From Diphasiastrum complanatum (lineage: Eukaryota; Streptophyta; Lycopodiopsida; Lycopodiales; Lycopodiaceae), in the NCBI GenBank assembly GCA_029204225.1, contig CM055106.1:41432368-41496367 (forward strand): 64,000 nucleotides of DNA, read 5' to 3'. Positions 47,372-58,912 of this stretch are shown one piece after another. The notes below the pieces were generated by a model. It was not told the DNA's origin. It saw nothing but the letters and a program-made list of their open reading frames with translations, and did no database searches. The position numbers and the translations under genes were made by a program. The number at the start of each line of letters is the position of its first letter. The stretch's first letter is position 1.

Positions 47372-48039
47372 ATTACCAAAATTTTACTCATAGATCATGA
47401 ACAGAAAGTTCTACCCAAAGTTCTTTTCTCTGTCTAGCATCCATGCTCTATTGAAGAATATATTTGCTAATCCCATCCTTGCAACGACTGTGGGACATAG
47501 TAGAAGTTGAATATCTAAAACTAGACATTTTTTATATATTCAAATTGAAATGGAAATTTGACACGAAGTTTTCCTTTGTTCTTACCTCTAGGGTTCTTCC
47601 TTTTTCTTTCTTCCCAACTCTGTAGTTTTTTATTCTCTTGATGTACAAGTTTGCTTGATCAATATGTCCCATCCTTTCTTCTTGCTCCTGTAGTACCTTG
47701 CCAGAAATGGATGTGACAATCTACCTCTGAAATCCTAACACATGAGATCTTTTGGTTTTGATCCAACCTTGTTTCTCATTTGAAAGACAAGTTTTTTGCT
47801 TTTGGTAACCTTGGTCGAACTGTTACATCACCTCAAGTATTGTCATCTTTGAGAGCTGTAAAATGCATTCATATGATGGAAGGTCGAATGAATGGTGTTC
47901 ATTCTTCAATTGCACACTATTTTATGGCTCACCAAGAACTGAGCATCTTCAATCATTGAGATTAGTGTCTCCGAGAGACTTCAATCCCTTTTTTCATCAC
48001 TGGTATCTAACTTTATCCACATAAATCACACACACACAT
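47372..48039. other. Unassigned region, possibly body of the second Helitron
   Basis: No gene recognised. The Helitron 3' end at 48136 implies that some sequence to its left belongs to a Helitron, but the 5' TC end was not found. Confidence 0.3.
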
Positions 48040-48135
48040 ACATCGGCCACCCGTCAACGACCATCAACGACCATCGGCCAACCGTCAACGACCATCGGCC
48101 ATCCATTGCCCGTCAACGACGGGCACTCTTTACTA

Positions 48136-48136
<1 letters not shown>
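48040..48136 (+). mobile_element. Helitron 3' terminus in a TA microsatellite
   Basis: Ends with a perfect 8-bp stem TGCCCGTC/GACGGGCA (48107-48125, 3-base loop), CTCTTTA, and CTAG at 48133-48136, followed by T. Three subterminal CCGTCAACGACCATCGGCC repeats precede the hairpin. It matches the minus-strand end at 37906. Confidence 0.75.

Positions 48137-48202
<66 letters not shown>
48137..48202. repeat. (TA)n microsatellite
   Basis: About 33 TA units directly 3' of the Helitron end. Helitrons insert between A and T, so this was probably the target. Confidence 0.95.
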
Positions 48203-48204
<2 letters not shown>

Positions 48205-48349
48205 GTTACAGGTGTGCAGGTGAAAAAAGTACAAAGTGAATGTGCTGTCTGTGGGAGATCGTGGGTGGCTGCTGTCGTTGTCAAATCTGATTGCACAGTG
48301 CATGGGATGAGCGTGAGAAGGCCGCGACATCAGTCTTTGCTGAAATGAA

Positions 48350-48560
48350 CGTTGATGAAAATGCAAAAAATGCGACACTCTGACAAATGCCTTAAAATTT
48401 GATTTACATGGTACCTTCGCTTTTCTATTAGGGCACCTTTGGCATTTGTAGGACAGTGTCGCCTTTTTCGCCTGTCACAAATCACGTGTAAAAACAGTGT
48501 CGCCTTTTTTGCCTATGAAAATTTAGGGTATTTATGTAGACAGTCGCGTTTTTCGCCTGT
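48350..48560. repeat. GTCGCCTTTTTCGCCTGTC-type repeat
   Basis: Three imperfect copies of (A)CAGTGTCGCCTTTTTCGCCT within 120 bp. The style resembles the GCGA/TTCGC repeat family at 5.8 and 42.3 kb. Confidence 0.6.
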
Positions 48561-48659
48561 CTTGTTTTACATGTAAATATGCAAACTGTGCGACAACACA
48601 AGTAAAATACAGCAGTATGAATGGAGTCAGATTAAAATAGGATTTAGGAGAGTAGAGGA

Positions 48660-49929
48660 GATAAATCCAACAGAAGGCCACAACAAATTCTACTTCTAAA
48701 ATTATATGAAGGTTGTGCTTTTGGAGGTGCCTCCAAAATACCAAAAAAAAAAAAAAACTGAAAATCTAGCATTACATGATGAGGAAGGGCTTAGTGTGAG
48801 GGTCTTCTCCATGACCATGTTTGAATATTTATTAAGATTTTTACTAATTTCTTTATACAACTTTTTGTTTGTTTTTTGTTTTTTTGGTTCACATAATGAC
48901 TAGATGCAAATTTGTTACTTTTGTGGCATTTCCTTTTACAAATTTTTTTTGGCCAACATAATATGTGTGTGACAAGATGTTGCGCCGACGCCTCAAAGGG
49001 CGCTGGGACTTGAGCGGTTTCCCCAACACGCTCTTAAGTCTAACATTCATCCATCATGCACTTACGTAAAAGCCAACTCAGAAACGTAACAAGCTTAACC
49101 ATTCAGACTTAAGAAAACTGGAATCCCAACCAACCCGAAAGCCAACTCAGAATCCGTCCCCAAAAGGTAACCAAAGGCAAAGACAAGCCACACATGAAAC
49201 CCAAGGCATAGTGGTCGCCAAACTGACCAATTGGCATAGCGGCAAGCCCCATGTCGATGACAGGGACCCTTAGGCGCCAGCGACGCAAAAAGGTTGTAGT
49301 AAGGGTCCTTCCACTTGGACCAGTCCCGGAGGCGAAACCGAAATGGTAATCATCCCCATGGATCAACTTTATTAGATTTGGAAGAGGTTACATTCATACA
49401 TAGACTGACCGGTCTCGGGGCCACCAACACGTGCTGGGCATTGTGCCTGGCTCGTGCTGGTAGAGGGAGCTGAGACCTGGCGACTGGATTCTTGGCGCTG
49501 GTTGAGCTGCCCAAGTTTCTGTCTGCCGGACTCCCCGTATAGTTCTGTTGTGATTCGGCGCACCCCCTCTGGTTTGAAACATAGTGCTTTCTGGTAAAGC
49601 ATGCTTTTTGGACTTAGTTTTTATTTTGCTGATTAAGCCTGGCAAGCCTGGCAGAATCAGTCTGGCTCCCGGACATGGGTCCCGGGAGCCGTCCCGGCGG
49701 CCGAATCAACTTGCTTTCCTGACTAGGCCATGACTCGAGCTCCAGAGCTAGCTCATGACTTGTGACTACTTGACTGGCTCACCACAGGTCGGAGGCTCAG
49801 TCCTTGACGTTCTAACTTGCTCTGGGACCTTAGAGAGTCTCACCCCTTTGAGTCTTACAGGGCATGTTGGGTGCACCCGAGTCAGCTTTACAACACAAGA
49901 CAACCTTGACAAGTCACAAGGCACATGCA
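48660..49929. other. Region without recognised gene; partial repeat at left
   Basis: 48670-48770 is a partial copy of the 190-bp unit at 49930-50340 (GAGGTGCCTCCAAAATAC). 48960-49800 is more GC-rich than its surroundings and holds only short frames; it may be an unknown repeat. Confidence 0.4.
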
Positions 49930-50340
49930 AATTTTGTCAAAATGTGTATGTTTCATGTGAAAACCCATCATTGGTTGTCGCTATGCATATTTTATTGGAA
50001 TTTTTATGTGCTATGTCTCAATCTTTGATTGGTTGTCCACACGAGAGTTGTGGTGGGAAGGCCACAACAAATTATACTTCTAGAGATGCCTTCAAAATGC
50101 AAAGAAAAATAGAGAACTTGGCAATGTGAGACATGTACATATAAGTCTAAATGTGCATGTGCCAATACGTCATTGGTTGTCCATATGCTCATTTCGTCGA
50201 AATTTTTATGTGCTATGTGCCAATCTTTGATTGGTTGTCCACATGAGATTTGTAGGCCACAAGAAATTATGCTTCTAGAGGTGCCTCCAAAATACAAAGA
50301 AAAAAAGAGAACCTGGCAATACGAGACAAGTAAAGCGCAT
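49930..50340 (+). repeat. Two tandem copies of a unit of about 190 bp
   Basis: Both copies carry TCATTGGTTGTC, TTTTTATGTGCTATGT, CAATCTTTGATTGGTTGTCC, GGCCACAA and CTTCTAGAG(A/G)TGCCT followed by CAAAGAAAAA. A third partial copy lies at 48670-48770. Confidence 0.85.
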
Positions 50341-51230
50341 GAATGTCAAATGTCTTTGCCACATGGCAAGTGTTGAATCGTATTCACTTAACTTCATGGC
50401 CTGGCCATTTTAAACATATGTGTGAAATTTGGAGTAGATTTCAAAATATCACAAGAGGATCTCTTGGCTCGAGCTCACACATGCAACGAGGCCGGGAGAC
50501 CCAAAGTCCAAAGCGGATCATTTTAGATTGTACAAAACATGCTAAAAATGTACTTCCTATAGTAGTAACTAATACTAGCAAAGCGGATCATTTCCAGTTG
50601 TACAAAACAGGCTAAAAATGTACTAAAAACATCTCAAGTACCCAACCAACTCTACATAGGTCAATATGTTTTTCTAGAAGCACTTGGGCTTTTGGACGTG
50701 GCGCGCTCACATCCACAAGTTTTTTTTTTTTTTTTTTTAGCTTCCTTCCACCACTTCTAACCCTCTTGACACCACTAACCCCCATTTATTCAACGTCAAT
50801 TTTCTCCTGAGTCACAAAGAATTGCTAAAGCTAACCCTTCCCCTCCCCTCTCTCCTGAACCTGATCCCCAAATTCAACATGAGATTGTCTCTAAAGCACC
50901 AACCATCCGGCACAAAATCATGCCCATAGAACCAAACAAGGAGTTGCACGCCTCTCAAGAGTTTGCCAAGAAATATCCAATGACAAAAGAGCGAGGTGGC
51001 TACATATTGTCAGATTTGGACCAGTGTCAAACACATAAAAAAACAATCAAACTCTTGGATCCACAACCTCTCTAACGCCATTAGCTCTTCCTACAAAGTA
51101 ATACCTCGATGGCACGGTATATCGAAGCTCCCTCCTGTATGCGCACAAATCCTTATTACTATCCAGTAGCGAGGTGAGAACCGTTTCCTACCACCAAGGT
51201 CAAGAATAGGATATTCTGGCCCAAGCTCAC
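50341..51230. other. Unassigned region
   Basis: Includes a T-run near 50720 and a repeated AAAGCGGATCATTT motif (50510 and 50580). No gene recognised. Confidence 0.4.
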
Positions 51231-51698
51231 ATGCGTCGATACCGGCAACACATGTTCACCAACTGCTGTGTATTCTACCAGAAGCACCATGGCAACCCTG
51301 ATCGCGACGTTAGATATTTTGCAGACAATTGCGGCCTAGTAGCATTTCTGGCAGAACTCAAGGGTTTTTGGGATCAAGGGCTACCCCCAATAGCCCTTGA
51401 TATCAATAAACCACTACGAATGCAAGAAGACCACATCAGCGTAGCAAGGCATTATTATCACGCTGCACTCACTTCAGCCTTGCATGTTGATATGGTGGAG
51501 CTATGGAGAACTCACAACTTTATAAAGGGTATGTTCCATTATTACAAACCAATGCCCTTCCTGAACAAACTACGGTGGCAAATGATGGAGGGCATCAGCA
51601 CCACAATCTACCACTTCGACAACAGTAGTCTCGCCTCCAAGAAGCACAAGATCCAAGAAGAAAAGGCTTCGATTTGTGTGGGACCACCAATCCAATAA
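51231..51698 (+). CDS. Hypothetical ORF upstream of an LTR (155 aa)
   Basis: Open frame ending 12 bp before a purine tract and LTR start. Visible segments are CVFYQKHHGNPDRDVRYFAD, GLPPIALDINKPLRMQED and HISVARHYYHAALTSALHVD. No family recognised. Position suggests it is the last frame of an LTR element, treated as a fossil. Confidence 0.3.
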   Translation: MRRYRQHMFTNCCVFYQKHHGNPDRDVRYFADNCGLVAFLAELKGFWDQGLPPIALDINKPLRMQEDHISVARHYYHAALTSALHVDMVELWRTHNFIKGMFHYYKPMPFLNKLRWQMMEGISTTIYHFDNSSLASKKHKIQEEKASICVGPPIQ

Positions 51699-52484
51699 GG
51701 AGGGGGATAATGTTAGCATCTGTGCTAACCTAGAAAAAATAAAAAATAAAAAACAGAAATAAAACTCCGTGGCATGTGTTTTGTAAGTCCGCGTACGAGT
51801 GTCTGTTAATAAACTTCTGCCATGGCATGTGTTTTGTAAGCCCATGAGTAGAAGCTTAAAATATAATAAAATAGCTTAAACTTAGATTTAGAACTTAGAC
51901 TTAGGAAACTTAAGATCAGAAATATGTGTCTTAAATTTTTGTAAGTTAAGAAACTTTGAAGTTCTAAATCCTAAGTTAGAAGTTCTAGAAAGGCTAGAAA
52001 ATATTAGTCCCATAAGTTAGTGGATACTTATGGAAGACCCTCCTTGCCATAAAAGGAGAGGTATTTGCCTTGTAAATAACACTTTGAGACTATGCTAAAT
52101 TGCTCTCTCTTTGAGATTATCATTCTATTTTTTTGTGTTCCCATTGGAAGGTGCATACCTTGAGGGAAGGTGCTCAGGCCTCCTCTTGCCTCCTTTCATT
52201 GGTTTTTCATTGTGGCATATTTTTAATTGCTCTATGCCTAGTTTAGCTGCAATTTCCGTTCTCAATCCCTTTGGGTGTTAATATAGAATTTAGTTTAATC
52301 ACCTTGTTAGTTGGGTAAGCCTTAGTAAGGTTTTGTATTTTGTCATCCTAGATAGCTTCAACTCCGTTTCAAGCACTAGTTGGGTAAGCCTTAGTGCTTT
52401 CATCATTATTCTTTATTTTCACATTTCTGTCTGAAGCTTGGTAGGAACTTAGAAAGTGGATGATCCTCCCTATACTACACTGCA
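51699..52484 (+). repeat. LTR of an unclassified element, PPT on the left and primer-like site on the right
   Basis: A purine tract GGAGGGGGATAA (51699-51710) precedes TGTTAGCATCTGTGCTAAC, an LTR-like start with an inverted repeat. The sequence runs to about 52484 (...ACTGCA) and is followed by TCTGGCACGCCAAG, similar to Ty3 primer sites. No second copy is visible. Confidence 0.45.
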
Positions 52485-52549
52485 TCAGAAGTAGATCTGG
52501 CACGCCAAGATTTACTTCCAACACCAGGCGCCTTTGACCTTTCCAATCA

Positions 52550-52911
52550 TCAATGATGGAGTCAATGCCCTGACATGCATATTTTGTAGCAATGATTCAG
52601 ATAATAGTTTGTAACGAGGATCACTGATTAAGTAGGTTTTGTAGAAGCAGTTAGTTGTTCCGATTTTCTAGCTATCAACGATTTCAGCTGAAGCAGTTTT
52701 TGAGCGCCTATTCTTTTGTGCCCAACTTCAAGCATTGTACTCAATTTTACTGTAATCTAATGAGAGTACATCGTTCTACTATTTTATTCCATTGCACATT
52801 GTAATATCATATTCATCTTGAACTGTCTTGTTGGTAACTATCGCAATACCGATTCATCACCATCTGCTCACCACTTCCACTGCTCACTACGATTTCCACC
52901 AAAATCCTACA
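52550..52911 (+). repeat. End of a Copia 5' LTR; left border unclear
   Basis: Ends ...AAATCCTACA directly before TGGTATCAGAGC at 52912. The start of the LTR was not identified. Confidence 0.6.
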
Positions 52912-54430
52912 TGGTATCAGAGCGGATGGCTCAGTAATCTGTATTTTCATTGCTGATTCAGTCTTGTTTTTACCAAGATTTCATTTCAACAAGTGCACAG
53001 CCAACAATATCCCGTTATTGTTGTTTCTACCAACAATATCGAACTACACCATAATGGACTCTACTTTTAGTCCTTCTCTGATTGACAAGCTCGATGGAGA
53101 GAACTACCATCTTTGGAAGCTCAAAATGAAAGTCATTCTATTAGCCAAAAATCTGTGGGACATTGTTGATGGTACTAAAATCAAGCTAGAGGCTGATGCA
53201 ACTGACATCACCAAATGGAGGCAATGAGATGGCAAGGCATTTGTATTAATCACTTTGAACATCAAAGACTCCCAAATTAGTCATATCCGATCTGCACAGA
53301 CTGCTAAGGATGCTTGGGACATCCTAGCTACTCTTTATGACATCAGAGATGTCACATCCAAACTTCACCTGAGGAAGAACTTCTTCACTTTGAGGATGTC
53401 TAATGCAGACACTATTATGGAGTAGATGACTACAACAGGATCAAACATTGAAGATTCAAATGTAGTAATGACTCTTTTATCCAGTATGCCTGAAGCCTAT
53501 GAAACATGGGTCATGGCTATTTTGACCCAACAGCAACTTACTCTATCAAGAGTCTTTTCAATGGTGTTACAAAAAGAGATAAAAAAGAATGCATCCTCAG
53601 GCTCAGGATCAGATTCTCAAGCTCTGTACACAAAGAAAAATAAAAAATTCAAATCAAAGAAATCCACAAAATCTGATTATTCAGGCAAAAAGAGCAACAT
53701 GCAGTCATGATCGAATTTTGGCTCTAGGTCAAATTTTGGCTCAAGGTTGAATTTTGGCTCAAGGTCAAATTCTGGCCCAGGATTGAATTCTTCGTCATCC
53801 CAACCTATGCATAAATTCTTCTTCAAATAATGTAAGAGGACTGTTGAATTCGATATAGAGGGCTACACCATTCTTGACAAGAGTAGGAAAGTCCTAGCTT
53901 TTAGTAGAGGATGTGGCTAGCTTTACAAATTGAGTCACTGTTTTTCTACAAATAGTCAAACTCTGATTTCTACTTCTGAATCAAATCATATGTTGTGGCA
54001 TTTTAGACTAGGCCATTTAAAGCTGAAGGATATTCAACAAATGTCAAATCAAAACTTAGTGCAAATCTAATTCTCCATGTGAAAGCTATATTATCAGCAG
54101 GCATCCTAGAAATCCATTCATTTCAGATTCTATTCACACTTCTAGGGATTTGCTAGACCTTGTACATAGTGACTTTTGTGGTCCAATGCAGACTTCTTCC
54201 ATAGGGAGAGGTCTTTATTTTTTGACTTTTATTGATGACTTTTCTAGGAGAACTACTTCTTATGTTTTGAAGAATAAATCCAAGACTTTCAAATTCTTCA
54301 AGCAGTTCAAGGCATCTATAGAAAATTAGACCCAGAGAACAATAAAATCTCTACGTACAGATGGAGAGGAAGAATATATCTCCACCAAGTTCAAATAATT
54401 CTGCAAGGCCTATGGAATTATAAATTTTAG
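52912..54430 (+). mobile_element. Ty1/Copia fossil: Gag to integrase
   Basis: Primer site TGGTATCAGAGC at 52912, then Gag (LDGENYHLWKLKMKVILLAK near 53090; SSMPEAYETWVMAIL near 53490), GAG-pre-integrase (LWHFRLGHLKLKDIQQMS near 53995) and integrase (FLTFIDDFSRR-type near 54220; SLRTDGEEEY near 54350). RT and 3' LTR are missing. Several breaks; old. Confidence 0.85.
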
Positions 54431-54830
54431 ATGCTTAGAGCACCACACCATTGGACATTCCATATGCAAATCTTTGATGTGTCCAATGGCTCAAATAAGT
54501 GCAAACTTGAGAACTACCTCATGTGCTTGTGAGTGCTCGGGAGAGTGGCGCTGGTGCATGCTCGCAAGAAAATGGTGTCGACACATGCCCAAGTGAGTGG
54601 CTCTAGTGCCAAGTTGGTGCCCACGGGAAAATGCCGTTGGCAGCGGCTTGGCGCCTGCTAAAATGTCGTGTGCCCGCCAAAGTGGTGTTGGTGGCCGCAG
54701 GAAATTGGTGCTGCCCCTCACTTGTGCCCACGAAAAAATGGGACTAGTGCTCAAATCAAAAGACAATGGCAATGGTGCCCTCGAAACAATTTATTATTAA
54801 TAAATAGAAATTTTTTTCAGTACTTGTGCG
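54430..54830. repeat. Degenerate GTGCCCGC/AAAATGG array
   Basis: Loose repetition of GTGCYCGCRARAAAATGG and GTGGTGTTGG-type words with irregular spacing. GC-rich compared with its flanks. No coding role recognised. Confidence 0.45.
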
Positions 54831-54884
54831 TTTCAAAAGACGCCACGTGGCCCCGTCCATGCCTCTTTGTCTCCTCCCTCCTCT

Positions 54885-55850
54885 ATATAATAAGGCCGCT
54901 GCCTTTTCTCTTCCTTTTCTCTCTCTCTCTCTCTCTCTCGCCCGCTCGCTCGCTCGCTCGCTCGATCGCTTCTTTCTTCTTGCTTTTTCCTTTTTGTGCG
55001 TGTGATGTTCGTGGCGTAGATGAATTATATCCTCTTGGCAGTGAGATTTGATGTAGAATCTGTCTTGTCTCTGCACTTGGCGTTTTTTCCAAGGGTTTTC
55101 TTCTGTACGATCTTCACATTTTGGCTTGCTACGCTTGCTGATTGCGGAGCTGATGTTGCTGTTACTGACGTTCTTCTGATACAGCCTTTTATCTCTAGGG
55201 TTTTATGTTTCTTGCAATTTTCTTTCCTGTTGTGTTTCGATTGAATTTTGCATTTGAAGCGTCTGTTTTGCTGCTGATTAGGCAGTTTGTAAGCATTGGT
55301 GGTTGTTTGTGGCATTTCTGTTTGAACGCAAAGTGCTTTATTTACAAAACTGCGTATTAAGATTGAAGAGTTACAGTGTACGTTGGATATTTCGTGAGCA
55401 TAGTATTCGCAATTTTGAGGAGGGTGAAGGGACAGGAACAATGAGGAACATTTCATTGGATGGGGGAGGAAAAGATTGAGGGAAAGGTGAGATGTGAAGA
55501 GCAGAGTTTAAGTGGAAAAAGAGTCTGCCCTTCCAAATTGGCTGCAGCACTTATGCTATAACAAGATTCAAAGCGCTTGTGGACTGAGCATTTGAGGTTA
55601 CTTTAAGAAAACCCAGTCATGACCAAAAGGCAAGCATAAACATGTGATAAAAGCCAGCATGAGCTTCGGATACTGGGGGTTTCAATTGCCGGATTTTACT
55701 TTTCCAGGTGAGCTGCATATACGAGAAAGGTTACTGGATGAGGGATAGACGTTGTGAACAATTTTGAAGTGATTCGATAAAAAAATAATTCAAAACAGTT
55801 CAATCATTAATGTGAAGCAGGTTAGAGGAGATTTTGATCTGCATTGAGCC
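54885..55850 (+). promoter_or_regulatory. Promoter and 5' leader of the 55.8 kb host gene
   Basis: A TATA box (CTCTATATAATAAGG, about 54889-54903) is followed by a CT run (54919-54939) and GCTC repeats (54942-54965), the usual look of a plant core promoter and leader. Transcription probably starts near 54920. A leader intron is likely given the 900 bp to the start codon, but its borders were not fixed. Confidence 0.6.
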
Positions 55851-57107
55851 ATGACTCGAGTGGTTGTTCAAAGAGGCCAAGCCAGCTCCAATTCTTCTCA
55901 GAATCGCTCCACTGCTCCTCCATCTTCGGCATTGTCTTCTCCTCCTGCTCCCCCTCCACTTCCACCGCCCCCCCCACCCCTTCCTCCTCGACCCTCAGCT
56001 CCTTACTCTCGTCCATCTTCTTCACGCTTTCATGGAAACCATGAACCTGATTTCGAGTCCAAGTTAGACTCGTTATATTGTGATGGCCACAGCAAACCTA
56101 ACAACAGAAAAAAGGAGCCATATACAGGAGAGGTCGATTTTGCAAAGGAGTTAGGAGATGGAAGAAAGAAGCTTTTTCCGGCAGCATGCCCTAATAACAC
56201 TGGACTCATTTCCGCTGAGAATATAGACGTTACAGAAATTAGCGGCGCGGACACATCTGATAGAGGCTTAGAGTTTTACTCAGGGATTGAAGGGCACAGG
56301 AGAATTGTGAAGGATATCTCTTATGAGGTTGACAAAAGAATCATGCCTCTTGATCATTCCATCAGCGGGGTATCTGGTGCTTTTGCTACAGACAGGAAGG
56401 CTGATGATAGAGAGAGCGTTTATTGTAAAGGTCCAATATCTGTTTTTCCTTCACGGCCCCATTATCATTTCACCTCTCAGACTTCTTCACAATTTTCCTC
56501 TGACCAACTAATGAATACTGCGTCGACAAAAGGCTCTTCCTCAGCTCCTTTACCCGTTTTATCCTCTATATTGCCACCCAATTTGACTTGCACTGAGATG
56601 TTAGATGAGACGGGTTTAGCTAAATGGACACGTGAAACGATTGATCAAGGGAGATCAGGTTCTTTTTCACATATTTCTGAAAGTTCATGTGCCATTCCTT
56701 CCTTAGCTGCTTTTTCTTTATCTTCGTCTTCAAAAGCATTGGGCAGCTCAAGGCGGAGTGCTTGGACAGGGATCCCGTGTGCTAGCGGAAATAGGGCTGC
56801 TGGATTATCTCGGAGACCCTCTAAGAACATCAAGGCTGTTAAATGCTCCCCAAATAGCTCACGCTCCACGTCTCCAAGGTCGCATGAAGGAGATGGTTAC
56901 AATAGCTCTGATGAACTTGCTTGGACATCCGGTCAGATCGCCTATGAAGATGCAGTAAGCATTATCTTCTAATTTTGCAAATTTTCTTGAGTACTTACGT
57001 TGTTCTGTGTTGTCACCAAGATTTCTCAAATGAGCCCAGTTGCTAAGCTGTACATTGACACAGAGATAAAAGGCAATGAATCCTACTGCGATGCTACTTT
57101 GGAGCAA
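55851..57107 (+). CDS. Host gene of unknown function, Pro/Ser-rich N-terminus; 3' part not located
   Basis: Exon 55851-56954 encodes 368 residues from the ATG at 55851 (MTRVVVQRGQASSNSSQNRS), then GTAAGC. A second exon 57021-57107 (29 residues, ISQMSPVAKLYIDTEIKG start) keeps frame at both ends and is followed by GTATAG. The N-terminus has a Pro-rich tract (about residues 34-50, PPPPPPLPP), the rest is Ser-rich and disordered, with basic SGRR/SRRPSKN-type patches and a SPRSHEGDGYNSSDELAWTS segment before the junction. I do not recognise a family; a remorin-like or membrane-scaffold protein is one guess. Later exons are not seen in the repeat-rich sequence to the right; they may lie beyond the window or the gene may be truncated. 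The upstream TATA box supports a real gene. Confidence 0.6.
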
Positions 57108-57630
57108 GTATAGGTCTCTGGAAGAAATAAAAAGTACACTAACACATAACTCTCAAATTATGAGATACTACTATAATCCATAATGCTTTCATGAAGACCA
57201 TGGAAAGAAACACATTGGTAGCTAAATTCTGACCTTGTACCTGAATATGTGAAGCAAAGATGCATAATGTCTCGAGTGTTTTCACGAGTTTTAAGTCTAT
57301 CCCCTGAGATCTCAAGTACTTTCCTATTTCTCAAATGAGCCTAGTTGCTAAGCTGTACATTGACACAGAGATAAAAGGCAATGCATCCTACTGCGATGCT
57401 ACTTTGGAGCACGTATAGGTCTCTGGAACAAATGAAAAGTACACTAACACATAACTCTCAAATTATGAGATATTACTATAATCCATAATGCTTTCATGAA
57501 GACCATGGAAAGAAACACATTGGTAGCTAAATTCTGACCTTGTACCTGAATATGTGAAGCAAAGATGCATAATGTCTCGAGTGTTGTCACGAGTTTTAAG
57601 TCTATCCCCTGAGATCTCAAGTACTTTACT
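57021..57630 (+). repeat. 305-bp tandem duplication including exon 2
   Basis: 57021-57325 and 57326-57630 are about 97 percent alike. Each carries the 29-codon exon and the donor GTATAG. The second copy keeps the reading frame but lacks the AG acceptor that precedes the first (CACCAAG). Confidence 0.95.
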
Positions 57631-58440
57631 ATGGCTTGATTCTGTTGGATTGCGGATCAAACAATGACTTGATGGTTTCTTGAGTGAGTGGTGTAAAATT
57701 ATTGGGCCTACTTTGGACCCCAATGCATTATTGGGCACATGGCTGCATTTATCAATTATGGACCACCCCAATTATTGTTTTCATTCATATGCTTTCAGTA
57801 CCTTTTAGAGGCTCGTAGATATGACTCCCGTTAGATTCTAGTCAAATGAGCCTGGGTGATATCAGCCCTAGCCTAATTTGAGAGCTCCTTCGAAGGTTCT
57901 GTCAAGGACCCGTTGCGTAGTGTAAGTTGAGTACCTCACAAGCATTACAAGTTAATGAATTGATGCCCTTAGTTATTTGTAGGAGGCTCTACTATAGTAC
58001 TTTGGAGAAGTTGTAATTAAAGCTTATTTAATATTCTAAGTTGGAGATAGCTTTATACTCATCATTTGCTATCATTCTATTTTTCATATTTTATATATGT
58101 TTGATTTTGTTCTTAACTTGGTATTTGCGCACCTTCCGGTGTCTTCTCCTGCAACAATGGATTTGCCCCCACCAGCTATGCTTTTTAGCTAGATTTTGAC
58201 CAAGCTGAAGTGATGAAATGCAGATTTTTCTCGCTCTTCTATGACAAAGCAAAAACTAGTTTTAATTGCCTTTGCCCTTTGGTGCTAGCTGTCATCATGA
58301 ATAAGTTTGACGTTTACATTCAAGAAATGATAGAAGTTCAATTTATTGGTTTTTGTGAAACGCATGAGAGCTAACGTAGAGATATGTTTGTGCCCATGAA
58401 CTACATCTACTCTTGGGTACTCACAAAGTGATTAGGAGTA
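57631..58440. other. Unassigned region
   Basis: No exon continuing the 55.8 kb gene was recognised. No terminal repeat seen. Confidence 0.4.
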
Positions 58441-58912
58441 CTTGCAGATCGTTACCATGTTGGTGCTCTTTTTAGCTCTTAGTCATGGCTCTTGTTTTGT
58501 CTTTACTTGATTTTCATCATAGGTTTTCTATTGACATTGAAACTAGTTCTAGAGGTGTTGGCGCTATTATTTTTCAAGCTCTTGATAATATAGCTCATCC
58601 CATCGTTTACATCCATACGAAACTCGTTATTCTACACATGAAAAAGAATCATTGGCTATTGTTTATGCTCTTCGAAAATGGAGGCATTATCTTCGACATG
58701 TTTTTGTTTACCTTTATACCAATAAGCAATATTTACGGGCACGATACTTGCCTCGTTCTTGTTGATCATTTTTCCAAGGAAGCTTATTTTCTCCCCATCC
58801 CTGTGTGACCATCAATTTTGAGCAATGTGCCCATTTGTTTTCTTGAGTTATTTTGCTTACACAATCTTCCTCAGTCTATTCGTATTGATCGTGACCATAG
58901 TTCCCGTGAACC
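58441..58912 (+). mobile_element. Ty3-type fossil, RNase H and integrase scraps
   Basis: DFHHRFSIDIETSSRGVGAI is a Ty3 RNase H start; HDTCLVLVDHFSKEAYFLPI and LFCLHNLPQSIRIDRD match the integrase core. The intervening sequence is lost. Old. Confidence 0.8.

Noticed and set aside
49109-49645. Minus-strand frames in the GC-richer block
   Set aside because: Overlapping frames with no recognised domain and no splice or promoter context.
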